Shown: positions 40,058 through 50,780 of the stretch, piece after piece | Layout of the letters: every line of letters starts with the position of its first letter | Position numbering within the stretch: position 1 is the first letter of the stretch | NCBI RefSeq assembly: GCF_019966515.1 | Contig: NZ_JAIMIB010000012.1 | Coordinates: 62,001 to 126,000, forward strand | Source of the DNA: Roseovarius aestuarii | Lineage (GTDB): Bacteria; Pseudomonadota; Alphaproteobacteria; Rhodobacterales; Rhodobacteraceae | Length of the DNA stretch: 64,000 nucleotides | Direction of reading: 5' to 3' | Notes under the pieces: model-generated | The model's input: only the letters and a program-made list of their open reading frames with translations | Database searches by the model: none | What the model was told of the DNA's origin: nothing | Program-made: the position numbers and the translations under genes

Positions 40058-40780
40058 TCAGACCTCGCCACCAAGATACGCTGCCTTGATCCGATCATCG
40101 TTCAGCAGCTCTTTGGAGTTGCCCTCGATCACCACATTCCCGGTCGCCATGGCATAGGCGCGGTGAGAAATACTCAGCGCCATCCGCGAGTTCTGTTCGA
40201 CCAGCAATACCGACACGCCTTCGTCGCGATTAATGGCGACGATCGAACGGGCAATGTCTTGCACCAGTTTTGGCGCGATCCCCAGGCTGGGTTCATCCAG
40301 CAGCAACAGCTTGGGCTTGGCCATCAGGGCGCGGCCGATCACCATCATTTGCTGCTCCCCGCCTGACAGTGTTCCAGCCGCCTGACCGTACCGTTCTTTA
40401 AGACGCGGGAAACGGGACAGTATGCTGTCGAGGGTCGTCTGAATGGCCGCCTTGTGGGTGCGGGTGAAGGCTCCCATCATCAGGTTGTCTTTAACGGACA
40501 TGAACGGAAAGACGCGGCGGCCCTCGGGTACCATCGCGATCCCGCGTTTGACAATGCTTGACGGGTCGGTGCCATCGACCCGTTCCCCTTCGAATGTCAC
40601 CGATCCCTTGACCGGTCTTGCCAGACCGGTAATGGCGCGCAGGATGGACGATTTTCCCGCACCATTTGCGCCGATCAGGGCGACGGTTTCCCCTTGGTTG
40701 ACGCACAGCGAAACACCTTTCAGTGCGTAGACATGGTCGTAGTAAAGTTCGACGTCTTTGAAATCCAACATGGCTGTCAT
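40058..40780 (-). CDS. Branched-chain-type ABC transporter ATP-binding protein (LivF-like)
   Basis: A 240-residue ATPase with Walker A GANGAGKSS, signature LSGGEQQMM and Walker B LLLLDEPSLGIAP; LivF type. It is encoded 3 bases after the LivG-like ATPase and just before the racemase. The two ATPases power the permease pair. The operon has the full HAAT-family set, but that family also takes up urea, amides, aromatic acids and similar compounds. Confidence 0.93.
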   Translation of the reverse strand: MTAMLDFKDVELYYDHVYALKGVSLCVNQGETVALIGANGAGKSSILRAITGLARPVKGSVTFEGERVDGTDPSSIVKRGIAMVPEGRRVFPFMSVKDNLMMGAFTRTHKAAIQTTLDSILSRFPRLKERYGQAAGTLSGGEQQMMVIGRALMAKPKLLLLDEPSLGIAPKLVQDIARSIVAINRDEGVSVLLVEQNSRMALSISHRAYAMATGNVVIEGNSKELLNDDRIKAAYLGGEV

Positions 40781-40783
40781 GGT

Positions 40784-41566
40784 CTACATCCCGATCTCGT
40801 CGTCGGCGCTGCCCAGATAGGCCTCGATGACTTTTTCGTTGTTCTGGATTTCAGACGGCGTGCCTTCGGCGATTTTTTCCCCAAAGTTCAGCACGACAAT
40901 CCTGTCGGAAATGTTCATGACCGCGGGCATATCGTGTTCGACCAGCATGACGGTCACGCCGCGTTCGTCGCGCACTGATCGCACCAGATCGACCATATTC
41001 ATGGTCTCATCGTGGTTCATGCCGGCGAAGGGTTCGTCCAGCAGCAGCACCTTTGGGCCGGTCGCCAACCCGATCGCGATGCCAAGCGCGCGCAGATTGC
41101 CCTGCGGCAGATTGCTGGCCAATTCATCGGCAATCTCGGACATGCCCAGAAATTCCAGCAACTCATCAGCATATCGACCAAAGGCTGCAACGTCTTTTAT
41201 TGCGGTTTTTGACCCCCAGAAATATCCGGCAAGAGAGGCCTTCGCCCGCAGGTGTTGGGCCACGACAACGCTTTCACGCACGGTCATGCTTTTGAAGATC
41301 GTGGTCTCCTGAAACGTGCGGACGATGCCTTTGCGCGCCACGATATGTGGCTTCAGATTGGAAATACGTTCGCCGCGATAAAGCACTTCACCCGAAGTGG
41401 TCGGCGTGAAAGAGGAGATCATCTTGAACAGCGTCGATTTCCCCGCCCCGTTGGGACCAATTACGGACAGGATTTCATTTTCGGCCACGTCAAAGCTGAC
41501 ATCATTATTCGCGATAAGGCCGCCATATTTTTTGGTGACATTCTTGACCTGAAGAAGCGCGCTCAT
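40784..41566 (-). CDS. Branched-chain-type ABC transporter ATP-binding protein (LivG-like)
   Basis: A 260-residue ATPase with Walker A GPNGAGKST and Walker B VLLLDEPFAGMNHDE, plus the LivG-type C-terminal segment VLNFGEKIAEGTPSEI. The signature region is unusual (SNLPQGNLRALGIAIGLA): it reads LPQGNLR rather than the common LSYGQQR, a change worth checking against relatives. It overlaps the LivM-like permease gene by four bases. Confidence 0.92.
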   Translation of the reverse strand: MSALLQVKNVTKKYGGLIANNDVSFDVAENEILSVIGPNGAGKSTLFKMISSFTPTTSGEVLYRGERISNLKPHIVARKGIVRTFQETTIFKSMTVRESVVVAQHLRAKASLAGYFWGSKTAIKDVAAFGRYADELLEFLGMSEIADELASNLPQGNLRALGIAIGLATGPKVLLLDEPFAGMNHDETMNMVDLVRSVRDERGVTVMLVEHDMPAVMNISDRIVVLNFGEKIAEGTPSEIQNNEKVIEAYLGSADDEIGM

Positions 41567-42543
41567 TTCCTGCCCCCTTTACCAAGACGAACGCTGAGTA
41601 GTCCGTTGGGAAGGAAGCGGATCACACCGATGAGGATGATCGCATAAACCAGCATCTGGTATTTGCCGAGTTCGAACAGAAGGTCCCACCCGAAGTAGAG
41701 CACGAGCGTACCAAGCATCGGCCCGAAGACGTAACCCAACCCGCCAAGAAAGCAGTTCAGCATGAAGTTCACCGAATCCGCGACCTGAAAGCTGGAGGGG
41801 TAGACCGATTGCGCGATGGATCCGAACATGGCGCCCCCGATACCGCCGAAAAAGCTGGAAATCGAGAATATGACGATGCGGATGTAAGCGATATTCACGC
41901 CGATGGAACTGGCAAGCTCTTCGTTCTGTTGCATCGAACGACAAAGATGCCCAAGACGGGAATTAACCAGCCGGTAAAGCGCGGCATAGGTCACGACCAT
42001 CAGGATGCAGGCCGTGTAGTAAAAGGCCAACTTGGTATTCGCCATCGCCGCGAAATCAGGGAGCAGCGGAATGCCGAACACAGACGCGCCCGATGGCAAG
42101 GGGATGTTTGAAATACCTTTTGCGCCGTTGGTGATGGGAAGGGCAAGCGCCGTCAATGTCACGACCTGGGTCAACACCAGTGTGATCATTGCGAAATACA
42201 CGCCGCGCAACCGCAGGATTGGCAGGCCGATCAGCACCGCGACCAGCGCTGCAAAGAGCCCCGCAGCGGGCAGCGATATCCAGAAGGACCAGCCTGCTTT
42301 GACTACCAGAATGGCTGAAACATACGCTCCGATGAGCGCAAATGCCCCTTGGCCGATATTGATCCTGCCGATGTAAAAGGTCAGCCAGACGCCCGCGCTT
42401 GCGATGGCCAAAAGCGCCACTGATGTCAGCGTAAAGTAGAAATCCCAGCGTCCTGTCGCCCCGATGATGAGCGGCACGCCGATGAATATGGCAAAGAGGA
42501 AGATGCCGACGCCAAGTGTTTGTTTAGCGGAAATGTTCATCAC
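41563..42543 (-). CDS. Branched-chain-type ABC transporter permease (LivM-like)
   Basis: A 326-residue inner-membrane permease with about nine to ten hydrophobic segments and the LivM-type central region (RGVYFAMITLVLTQVV; NIAYIRIVIFSISSFFGGIGG). Four bases separate its start from the LivH-like stop. It forms the channel with the LivH-like protein. Confidence 0.93.
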   Translation of the reverse strand: MMNISAKQTLGVGIFLFAIFIGVPLIIGATGRWDFYFTLTSVALLAIASAGVWLTFYIGRINIGQGAFALIGAYVSAILVVKAGWSFWISLPAAGLFAALVAVLIGLPILRLRGVYFAMITLVLTQVVTLTALALPITNGAKGISNIPLPSGASVFGIPLLPDFAAMANTKLAFYYTACILMVVTYAALYRLVNSRLGHLCRSMQQNEELASSIGVNIAYIRIVIFSISSFFGGIGGAMFGSIAQSVYPSSFQVADSVNFMLNCFLGGLGYVFGPMLGTLVLYFGWDLLFELGKYQMLVYAIILIGVIRFLPNGLLSVRLGKGGRK

Positions 42544-42547
42544 AGGG

Positions 42548-43417
42548 TCAACCCCACGGCTTGCCCATCAGGCCCTGCGGCCGGATGGCGAGGAAGATCA
42601 TCAGCGAGATAAAGATCAGCAGATAAGTGATGTCACCGTATTGGGAAAGCACCGCAAGGCCGATGGCCTCCATGAAGCCTAGGATTATTCCGCCCCAGAT
42701 CGCACCCGAGATCACCCCGGCGCCACCAATCATGACCATCATAAACGCCTTGATCGATGTTGGCCCGCCCATCCCGAGGTTCACCCCGGTAATCGTGACC
42801 AGCAAACCGCCAACGAGACCCGCAAGCATCGCACCTAGCGCAAAACCTATCATGGAGTAGCGATCAACATTCACACCCATCAACTGGGCAGCAGTTCGGT
42901 CCTGTGCCAGCGCCCGCAGGGCACGGCCTGTTTTGGTGTATTGCATCAGGCCGATGAACGCGACGATAGACAGGATCGCCAGCCCGCAGATGAGTATGCG
43001 GTCATAGGGCATGATCAACCTGAAATCATAGTTGAAGACACCGTCCACGATCTTTGGAACACCGCGTTGTTTTTCGCCGAATATGATCAGGATCAGAGCA
43101 TCCAGCAGGAACGCAATACCTGCCGCCAGAAGCATGGTGCTTTCTTCGCGGGCCGATCCCTTGATCACCGGCGCGAAGAGGAACTTCTCGATCAATGCGC
43201 CAAGGATTGCCAGGGTGACACATGACATGAAAAGCGCCAGGACAAACGGCACGCCCCATTGGCCATAGAAAGTGTAGGTGACGAAACCGCCGATCACATA
43301 CATCTGCCCGTGGGCAAAGTTAAGAACGTTCATCAATGCGAAGATCAGGGTCAGGCCAAGCGCAATCATTGCGTATTGAGACCCAAGATAGACGCCATTG
43401 GCCAATATCTGTTCCAT
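42548..43417 (-). CDS. Branched-chain-type ABC transporter permease (LivH-like)
   Basis: A 289-residue permease, LivH type: ANGVYLGSQYAMIALGLTLI at the N-terminus and GRALRALAQDRTAAQLMGVNVDR in the cytoplasmic coupling region. It is encoded 87 bases after the binding-protein gene; that gap holds a perfect stem-loop. Confidence 0.93.
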   Translation of the reverse strand: MEQILANGVYLGSQYAMIALGLTLIFALMNVLNFAHGQMYVIGGFVTYTFYGQWGVPFVLALFMSCVTLAILGALIEKFLFAPVIKGSAREESTMLLAAGIAFLLDALILIIFGEKQRGVPKIVDGVFNYDFRLIMPYDRILICGLAILSIVAFIGLMQYTKTGRALRALAQDRTAAQLMGVNVDRYSMIGFALGAMLAGLVGGLLVTITGVNLGMGGPTSIKAFMMVMIGGAGVISGAIWGGIILGFMEAIGLAVLSQYGDITYLLIFISLMIFLAIRPQGLMGKPWG

Positions 43418-43443
43418 CTATGCCGCCTTTCGGGGAGGGGGAA

Positions 43444-43463
43444 CCCGAGCCACGAGGCTCGGG
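43444..43463 (-). repeat. Stem-loop between binding-protein and permease genes
   Basis: CCCGAGCC, ACGA and GGCTCGGG give a perfect 8-bp stem with a 4-base loop. No T-run follows on the minus strand, so it probably stabilises the binding-protein mRNA rather than ending transcription. The polyamine-type operon has a similar arrangement. Confidence 0.65.
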
Positions 43464-43504
43464 CTGCTGATGTTCAGGCAACGCCTGAAAACCGGTGGTT
43501 GGCT

Positions 43505-44692
43505 TTAGTCGACCTCAGCGACGAACAGCGTCTCGAAGGCGCCGTCCTGATAGACATTCACCACCAGAGGAACCGCGACCTGACGCCGCTGGCCGAAGGA
43601 TGACATGCCCACATAACGCAGTTTTGCATCACCGTTCATATAGGGGTTTGGCGCTTCAAACGTGTCCATCTTTGCCTTGAACGCATCTACGTTATCGATA
43701 GCCGAAGGATCAGCCTTGAGCGTTTCCAGGATATATTCCAGAGCGTAGACTTTGGTATTCGACTCGTCGTTATACTCGCCGAACATCTTGGTATAGCGGT
43801 CAACGAATTCGTTCATCATCGGCGAGGCCAGTTCGGGCGTGGACGCGCCACCGACTGAGATGAAACCGTTTGCCAGATCTCCGGCACCTTCAGCCAGAAC
43901 ACCGGCATCCTGTGCTGTCTCTGTCGAAATCACACCTTCGAATCCCAATTCGCGTGCGGACCGGATCAACTGCGGTGCGTTCGCGGGCGAGACACCGGAC
44001 AGAACAAGCAAGTCGGGCTGCGTACGCATGATCGGTGTCAGCACCGGGGTGAAGTCCGTGGTATCAACCTGGTAGGTTACGTTTGAAGACACGACTTCTA
44101 AGCCTAAAGCTTCAGCGGCTGCCACCCCACCGTCACGTTGGCTTAGAGGGTCGGATTCGTTGGCGGCGATGAAGGCGACGGTTTTGACACCTTTTTCCTT
44201 CATCAGATATTTGTAGATCGCGGGGCCGGACTGATAGTTGGCAACCATGCCGAGTACGGCGTTGGACGCTGGCGCCTGATAAAGCGATTTGGGAAAGGCG
44301 TAGGGGAAATACATGATGCCATTGGATTCGGCGACCGGACGGACCGCCGCCGCGCCATCATCGACATTCGGTCCGACGACATAGTGAATGCCTTCCTGGG
44401 CCATCTTTTCCATGCCCGCAATCGCACGCTTGGGGTCCTTTTGATCGTCGAAGGAAACAATCTCGATATCATAGGTGGTATCGCCGATCGTGTAGCCGCC
44501 GGTTTCGTTGATCCACGCTGCGCGGGCCTCCATCGAGCGTTGGTTGGAAATGCCCCAGGCCGCCGCCGGGCCGCTGGTCACACCAACAAAGCCGACTTTC
44601 AGAACCGGGTTTTCAGCAAAGGCTGCGCTGCCTTGGAAGGCCGTTAGGGCCGCAGCGGTCAGGGCTGCTTTCATAAGTGTTCTACGTTGCAT
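43505..44692 (-). CDS. Branched-chain-type ABC transporter substrate-binding protein
   Basis: A periplasmic binding protein of 395 residues, type-I fold (KVGFVGVTSGPAAAWGISNQRSMEARAAWINE). The signal peptide begins QRRTLMKA, a possible twin-arginine motif, with cleavage near AAFAENP (residue 27). It belongs to the family that includes amino-acid, urea and amide binders; the ligand is unknown. It is first in the five-gene transporter operon ending with the racemase, divergent from the GntR regulator. Confidence 0.92.
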   Translation of the reverse strand: MQRRTLMKAALTAAALTAFQGSAAFAENPVLKVGFVGVTSGPAAAWGISNQRSMEARAAWINETGGYTIGDTTYDIEIVSFDDQKDPKRAIAGMEKMAQEGIHYVVGPNVDDGAAAVRPVAESNGIMYFPYAFPKSLYQAPASNAVLGMVANYQSGPAIYKYLMKEKGVKTVAFIAANESDPLSQRDGGVAAAEALGLEVVSSNVTYQVDTTDFTPVLTPIMRTQPDLLVLSGVSPANAPQLIRSARELGFEGVISTETAQDAGVLAEGAGDLANGFISVGGASTPELASPMMNEFVDRYTKMFGEYNDESNTKVYALEYILETLKADPSAIDNVDAFKAKMDTFEAPNPYMNGDAKLRYVGMSSFGQRRQVAVPLVVNVYQDGAFETLFVAEVD

Positions 44693-44789
44693 TCTTAACT
44701 CCCGTTGAAATCAATTTCGACGCCTTGAGCGCCATTCTTGGCCGGCAGTTAGATGGGAATTCCATTCATGCCGCAGATCAATTTCACGA

Positions 44790-44812
44790 TTGTTAACAAT
44801 CTTTGTCAACAT
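44790..44812. promoter_or_regulatory. Tandem palindromes, candidate GntR operators
   Basis: TTGTTAACAA and TTGTCAACAT start 13 bases apart in the AT-rich gap between the transporter operon and the divergent GntR gene. The TTGT-N2-ACA pattern resembles the short palindromes bound by FadR-subfamily GntR proteins. Confidence 0.55.
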
Positions 44813-44871
44813 ATTTAGTCGACAAACTCTGATGCTTGGTTTTACATTGACAGGAGTTTAGGCAATGTCAG

Positions 44872-45633
44872 ATGGCACAGGCCGCGAAATCAACAACTCT
44901 CGGAATCCACATGGCGCCCCTCAATCCTCGGCTAAACAGCCAAGATGAAACGGATACTCAACCGGAACCCGATGAAAATTTCATCGTCGAGCGCATCTAC
45001 AAGGCCGTCATGGAGCAGCGCCTGGCGCCTAATACGAAGCTGAGCGAAGCCCGCCTGTGCGAGATATTCGGCGTCGGTCGAATGCGTGTCCGGCGGGCGC
45101 TGTTGCTGCTTTCAAGCCAGGGAATCATCGAATTGCAGTCGAATCGCGGGGCCTATGTCGCCTGTCCTGACAAGTCCGAAGCGAATGACGTTTTCGCGGC
45201 ACGCATGCTGATCGAACCGCCGCTGGTTCGACAGTTGGCTCAAAGCTCAGGCGATATTGATCTGAGTATTCTTACCGATCACATTGCGCTGGAAGATGCC
45301 GCGCGCGAAAAGAGCGAACGTACCGAGATCATTCGTCTGTCCGGCGAATATCACACCAAGCTCGCCCAGGCGACCGGGAACAAGTTCATCTCTCGCATGA
45401 TGCGCGAGCTGGTCACACGTACGTCGTTGATTGTTGGGCTTTTCGGATCATCAGAAAATGCCAGCTGCCCTGACGACGAACACAGCAATATCCTGGAGGC
45501 CATCCAGTCGCAGAATCCGGAACGGGCCGAGCAGCTGCTGGTAGCGCACCTGGATCACATTCAAAGCGGTCTTGATATGGAGGCGCGTCAGCAACCTCAG
45601 GACGATCTGATCACTATTCTGGGATCACCCTGA
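44872..45633 (+). CDS. GntR-family regulator (FadR/FCD subfamily)
   Basis: A 253-residue regulator. The winged helix-turn-helix (VERIYKAVMEQRLAPNTKLSEARLCEIFGVGRMRVRRALLLL) is followed by an all-helical FCD ligand domain with metal-type residues (LSGEYHTKLAQATGN; DDEHSNILEAI). It is divergent from the ABC importer operon and probably represses it until its substrate appears. The start at 44872 is about 15 bases from CAGGAG, so a later start at 44911 is possible. Confidence 0.88.
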   Translation: MAQAAKSTTLGIHMAPLNPRLNSQDETDTQPEPDENFIVERIYKAVMEQRLAPNTKLSEARLCEIFGVGRMRVRRALLLLSSQGIIELQSNRGAYVACPDKSEANDVFAARMLIEPPLVRQLAQSSGDIDLSILTDHIALEDAAREKSERTEIIRLSGEYHTKLAQATGNKFISRMMRELVTRTSLIVGLFGSSENASCPDDEHSNILEAIQSQNPERAEQLLVAHLDHIQSGLDMEARQQPQDDLITILGSP

Positions 45634-45703
45634 GCGGGCGGACGGGCGCTGTGTGGTATCTTTTAAAAGGAGCGTTGATCCAGGCTTGGAGTGCAAGCCG
45701 TTC

Positions 45704-47758
45704 TTAACCGCGCCGCCTGCGCCTGCGACCGCCGCCCTCTCCCTCGCCACCACCATCGCGCCCTCCGGTGTTGAAATTCACGTCCGGCAGAGTGACTACG
45801 GTCCCAAGGATGGGAAACGGCTCGACCGCGTTTGGAATATTCGAGGCGTTGACGAAATGCTCCTGAAAGCGCGGTTCAATGGCGGTCTCGATCTTATGGA
45901 TGTTATGCACGGTCTGTTCGATCTCGGTGCGCGCTTCGGTATTGAGCAGAGCAATTCGTGCGCCGGTGCCTGCCGCGTTCCCGGCGCTGGTGACTTTTTC
46001 CAGCGGAGCGTCTGGGATCATGCCCAGCACCATCGCGTGTTTCGGGCTGATATGAGCACCAAACGCCCCGGCCAGCACGATGCGGTCCACTTTATCCACG
46101 CCAAACTTGTCCATCAGCAACCGCGCACCTGAATAGAGCGCCGCCTTGGCCATCTGGATCTCGCGGATGTCGCGATTGGTCACCGTGATCACCGGCCCGC
46201 CATCGGCGCTGCCATCCCAGACCATGTAGGAATAGGTGCGGCCATCGCGGAAACAACGATCCGTGCCGGTCTGTTCCGGGGAGCCGATCAGGCCGGGGCC
46301 GTCAAGGATGCCGTGGATACGCATCTCGGCCACCATCTCGATAATGCCCGAGCCGCAAATGCCGGTGATGCCGGTAGCGCCGGTCTGGGCCTCGAACTCT
46401 TCGTCATCAGACCAAAGGTCGCAGCCGATGACCTTGAACCGAGCGACTTTGGTTTCGGGGTTGATTTCAACCCGCTCGATGGCGCCGGGAGCAGCGCGCT
46501 GGCCGGAACTGATCTGCGCGCCCTCGAAGGCAGGACCAGTGGGCGAAGAGCAGGCCAGCACCTTGTCCTTGTTCCCAAGCAGGATCTCGGCATTGGTGCC
46601 CACATCGACAACCAGCACCAGATCCTCGGATTTGTCCGGGGCCTCGGACAGCGCCACGGCGGCAGCGTCCGCACCGACATGACCGGCGATGCAGGGCAGG
46701 ATGTAGATCCGGGCGCCGGGGTGGATTTCCAGATCCAGCTCGACCGCGCGCAGTTGCAGTGACGAGGAGGTAGCCAGCGCAAAGGGTGCCTGTCCCAGTT
46801 CGAACGGATCGACGCCCAGAAAAAGGTGATGCATCACCGGGTTGCAGACGAAGACCGCATCGACGATCAGCGTCCGGTCGATCTCGGCCTCGGCGGCGAT
46901 CTGGACAAAAAGCGCGTTCATGCCGTCGCGCACGGCACGGGTCATCTCGGTTGCACCGTCCTTGTTCATCATCGAATAGCTGACCCGGCTCATCAGGTCT
47001 TCACCGAAGCGGATCTGCGGGTTCATGATGCCCGACGAGGCTACGACCTCGCCACTGGCCAGATCGCAGAGATGCGCGGCAATGGTGGTGGAGCCGAGAT
47101 CGACCGCGAGGCCATAAATCGTGCCCTCGTAATAGCCCGGCCAGATATGCATGATCTTGGGGGCGTGGGTGTCATCGCCATGATGGATCGCCACGGTGAC
47201 TTTCCAATCGCCCTTGCGCAGGGCTGGCTGCATCATGTGCAGGATATGCAGATCGGCACGCACGCCTTCCAACTGCCACTGCTCTTTCAGCGCACGGACC
47301 AGACGTTCCAGATCGCCGGACGGCTCGTGCATGTCAGGCTCTTCCACCTCGACATAGTAAAGCCGTGTCGAGGGGTTCATGACAATATCGCGCGCCTCGG
47401 CGCGTTTGCGCACCACCTGTTTGTGGACCTGGCTTTCGGCCGGCACGTCGATCACCACATCACCCATGACCTGCGCCTGACAGCCCAGACGGCGGCCCTT
47501 TTTCAACCCGCGCTTGTCGTCATAACGTTGTTCGACTGAATTCCATTCCGACAGGGCATCATTGGCAACGGTCACCCCGTGTTTCGAGAATTCGCCGTAG
47601 CTGGGCGTGATCTGACATTTCGAGCAGATGCCCCGCCCGCCACAAACCGAATCCAGATCGACCCCAAGTTGGCGCGCGGCGGTCAGAACCGGCGTGCCTT
47701 TGGGGAAGTGACCGCGTTTGCCCGAGGGGGTGAAAACGACAAGGGGATCAGTGCTCAT
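45704..47758 (-). CDS. RACo-type ASKHA protein, reductive activator of corrinoid proteins
   Basis: A 684-residue protein. The N-terminal [2Fe-2S] ferredoxin-type domain has ligands Cys39, Cys45, Cys48 and Cys93 (VCGGRGICSKCQ; RLGCQAQV). The large C-terminal ASKHA ATPase part has nucleotide motifs AVDLGSTTIAAHLCDL and VVDVGTNAEILLG, as in RACo/RamA proteins that re-reduce inactive Co(II) corrinoid methyltransferases. It ends in an unusual Gly/Glu tract and a run of arginines. The start at 47758 is set by the MSTDPL opening. No corrinoid protein or methyltransferase gene is in the window. Confidence 0.87.
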   Translation of the reverse strand: MSTDPLVVFTPSGKRGHFPKGTPVLTAARQLGVDLDSVCGGRGICSKCQITPSYGEFSKHGVTVANDALSEWNSVEQRYDDKRGLKKGRRLGCQAQVMGDVVIDVPAESQVHKQVVRKRAEARDIVMNPSTRLYYVEVEEPDMHEPSGDLERLVRALKEQWQLEGVRADLHILHMMQPALRKGDWKVTVAIHHGDDTHAPKIMHIWPGYYEGTIYGLAVDLGSTTIAAHLCDLASGEVVASSGIMNPQIRFGEDLMSRVSYSMMNKDGATEMTRAVRDGMNALFVQIAAEAEIDRTLIVDAVFVCNPVMHHLFLGVDPFELGQAPFALATSSSLQLRAVELDLEIHPGARIYILPCIAGHVGADAAAVALSEAPDKSEDLVLVVDVGTNAEILLGNKDKVLACSSPTGPAFEGAQISSGQRAAPGAIERVEINPETKVARFKVIGCDLWSDDEEFEAQTGATGITGICGSGIIEMVAEMRIHGILDGPGLIGSPEQTGTDRCFRDGRTYSYMVWDGSADGGPVITVTNRDIREIQMAKAALYSGARLLMDKFGVDKVDRIVLAGAFGAHISPKHAMVLGMIPDAPLEKVTSAGNAAGTGARIALLNTEARTEIEQTVHNIHKIETAIEPRFQEHFVNASNIPNAVEPFPILGTVVTLPDVNFNTGGRDGGGEGEGGGRRRRRRG

Positions 47759-47804
47759 CGACAGGTGCCTTTCAGCGGGTGTTTCATCCACGCGCAAAGC
47801 ATAG

Positions 47805-49460
<1,656 letters not shown>

Positions 49461-49505
49461 ATCAAATAATATTAACATCGTACGACGTATCGTTAAGGTA
49501 TAGAG

Positions 49506-50675
49506 ATGACACCCGGGGCGCGCGTCCAGGCCGCGATTGAGATCCTTGATGATATCCAAGGCGGCACCCCGGCTGAACGAGCGATCACGGGTTGGGCAAG
49601 ACGCTCCAGATTTGCAGGATCCAAAGATCGCGCTGCGGTGCGTGATCATGTATTTCAAGCTCTGCGCTGCCTGCGGTCCTATGCCTGTCTTGGTGGTGCT
49701 GCGACCGGACGTGGCGTAATGATCGGGGCCCTGGGGGCGGCGAAGGTCGATCTTGCCGGGATGTTCACAGGTCTCGGGTATGCGCCATCGCCGCTGACGG
49801 CAACAGAACAGGATGCGGGTTTCGATCCGCGCGATGCGGGCGATCGGATGGATCTTCCAGATTGGATAATACCTGATTTTATTAGTGCATTGGGGGGTGA
49901 AGCTGAAGCTAATCGGGTGGCGCACCTCCTGCAACAACGCGCGCCGGTGATGTTGCGGGTGAATGCCCGAAAGGCGTCGGTCGCGCAGGCCGCAGAGCTG
50001 TTGGCGGAAAATGGTGTCACCGCTGTTCCCAGCTCCACCGCGATGCATGCCCTGACCGTCACCGACGATGCCCGGCGCGTGGCGTCTTCAGCAGCATATC
50101 TCGATGGCCTTGTTGAATTGCAAGACGGATCGAGCCAGGCAGCGATGGAGGTGCTTGAAATCACACCAGACGCGCGCGTTTTGGATTATTGCGCGGGGGG
50201 TGGTGGGAAGGTGCTGGCACTTGCCGCTCGGGCTGACGCGCAGTGGTATGCCCATGACGCATTGCCGCAGCGCCTGAAGGACCTGCCCGAGCGGGCGCGG
50301 CGTGCGGGTGTCAATGTTGCCATCGTTGGCTCTGACGATTTGCCCGACCATGATTTTGATCTGGTATTGTGCGATGTTCCCTGTTCAGGCAGCGGTACTT
50401 GGCGCCGTAATCCGGATGCCAAATGGCGGCTAACATCGGCCGATCTTGAGAAACTGACAGCAGTTCAGGATCAGATTCTGGAACGCGCCTCCGCGTTGGT
50501 GCGTCCCGGAGGTTGCCTGGCCTATGCAACATGTTCTGTTCTGCGTCAGGAAAATGAAGAGCGTCTTGAAGGCTTTACGGCACATAACCCGATGTGGCGT
50601 GTGACGTTCCAGAAGCGCTGGCCTGTGTCGGAGGCGGGCGATGGGTTTTTTCTGGCGCAGCTAAAGATGGCGTGA
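49506..50675 (+). CDS. rsmB: RsmB-type 16S rRNA (cytosine-C5) methyltransferase
   Basis: A SAM-dependent RNA m5C methyltransferase of the NOL1/NOP2/Sun family, 389 residues. Motif I is VLDYCAGGGGKVLALAA, motif IV DVPCSGSGTWRRNPDAKW and motif VI YATCSVLRQENEE with the catalytic cysteine. An N-terminal region of about 150 residues is shorter and more divergent than NusB-type domains, so RsmB is the likeliest but not certain subfamily. Confidence 0.85.
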   Translation: MTPGARVQAAIEILDDIQGGTPAERAITGWARRSRFAGSKDRAAVRDHVFQALRCLRSYACLGGAATGRGVMIGALGAAKVDLAGMFTGLGYAPSPLTATEQDAGFDPRDAGDRMDLPDWIIPDFISALGGEAEANRVAHLLQQRAPVMLRVNARKASVAQAAELLAENGVTAVPSSTAMHALTVTDDARRVASSAAYLDGLVELQDGSSQAAMEVLEITPDARVLDYCAGGGGKVLALAARADAQWYAHDALPQRLKDLPERARRAGVNVAIVGSDDLPDHDFDLVLCDVPCSGSGTWRRNPDAKWRLTSADLEKLTAVQDQILERASALVRPGGCLAYATCSVLRQENEERLEGFTAHNPMWRVTFQKRWPVSEAGDGFFLAQLKMA

Positions 50676-50715
50676 ACATGTAGAATACAACCTTGACGTG
50701 TTTTGCCGGTTCCCG

Positions 50716-50730
50716 TTAAGTCTGAGTTAA
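50716..50730. promoter_or_regulatory. CtrA-type binding site upstream of cckA
   Basis: TTAA-N7-TTAA; read on the minus strand it is TTAA-N7-TTAAC, the full CtrA consensus. It ends 50 bases before the cckA TTG start, in the 105-base gap after rsmB. It suggests that CtrA feeds back on the kinase that activates it. Confidence 0.7.
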
Positions 50731-50780
50731 GCCTTTTCGGACATTAACATGATATTGACGCTACAACCGGAACACAACAT

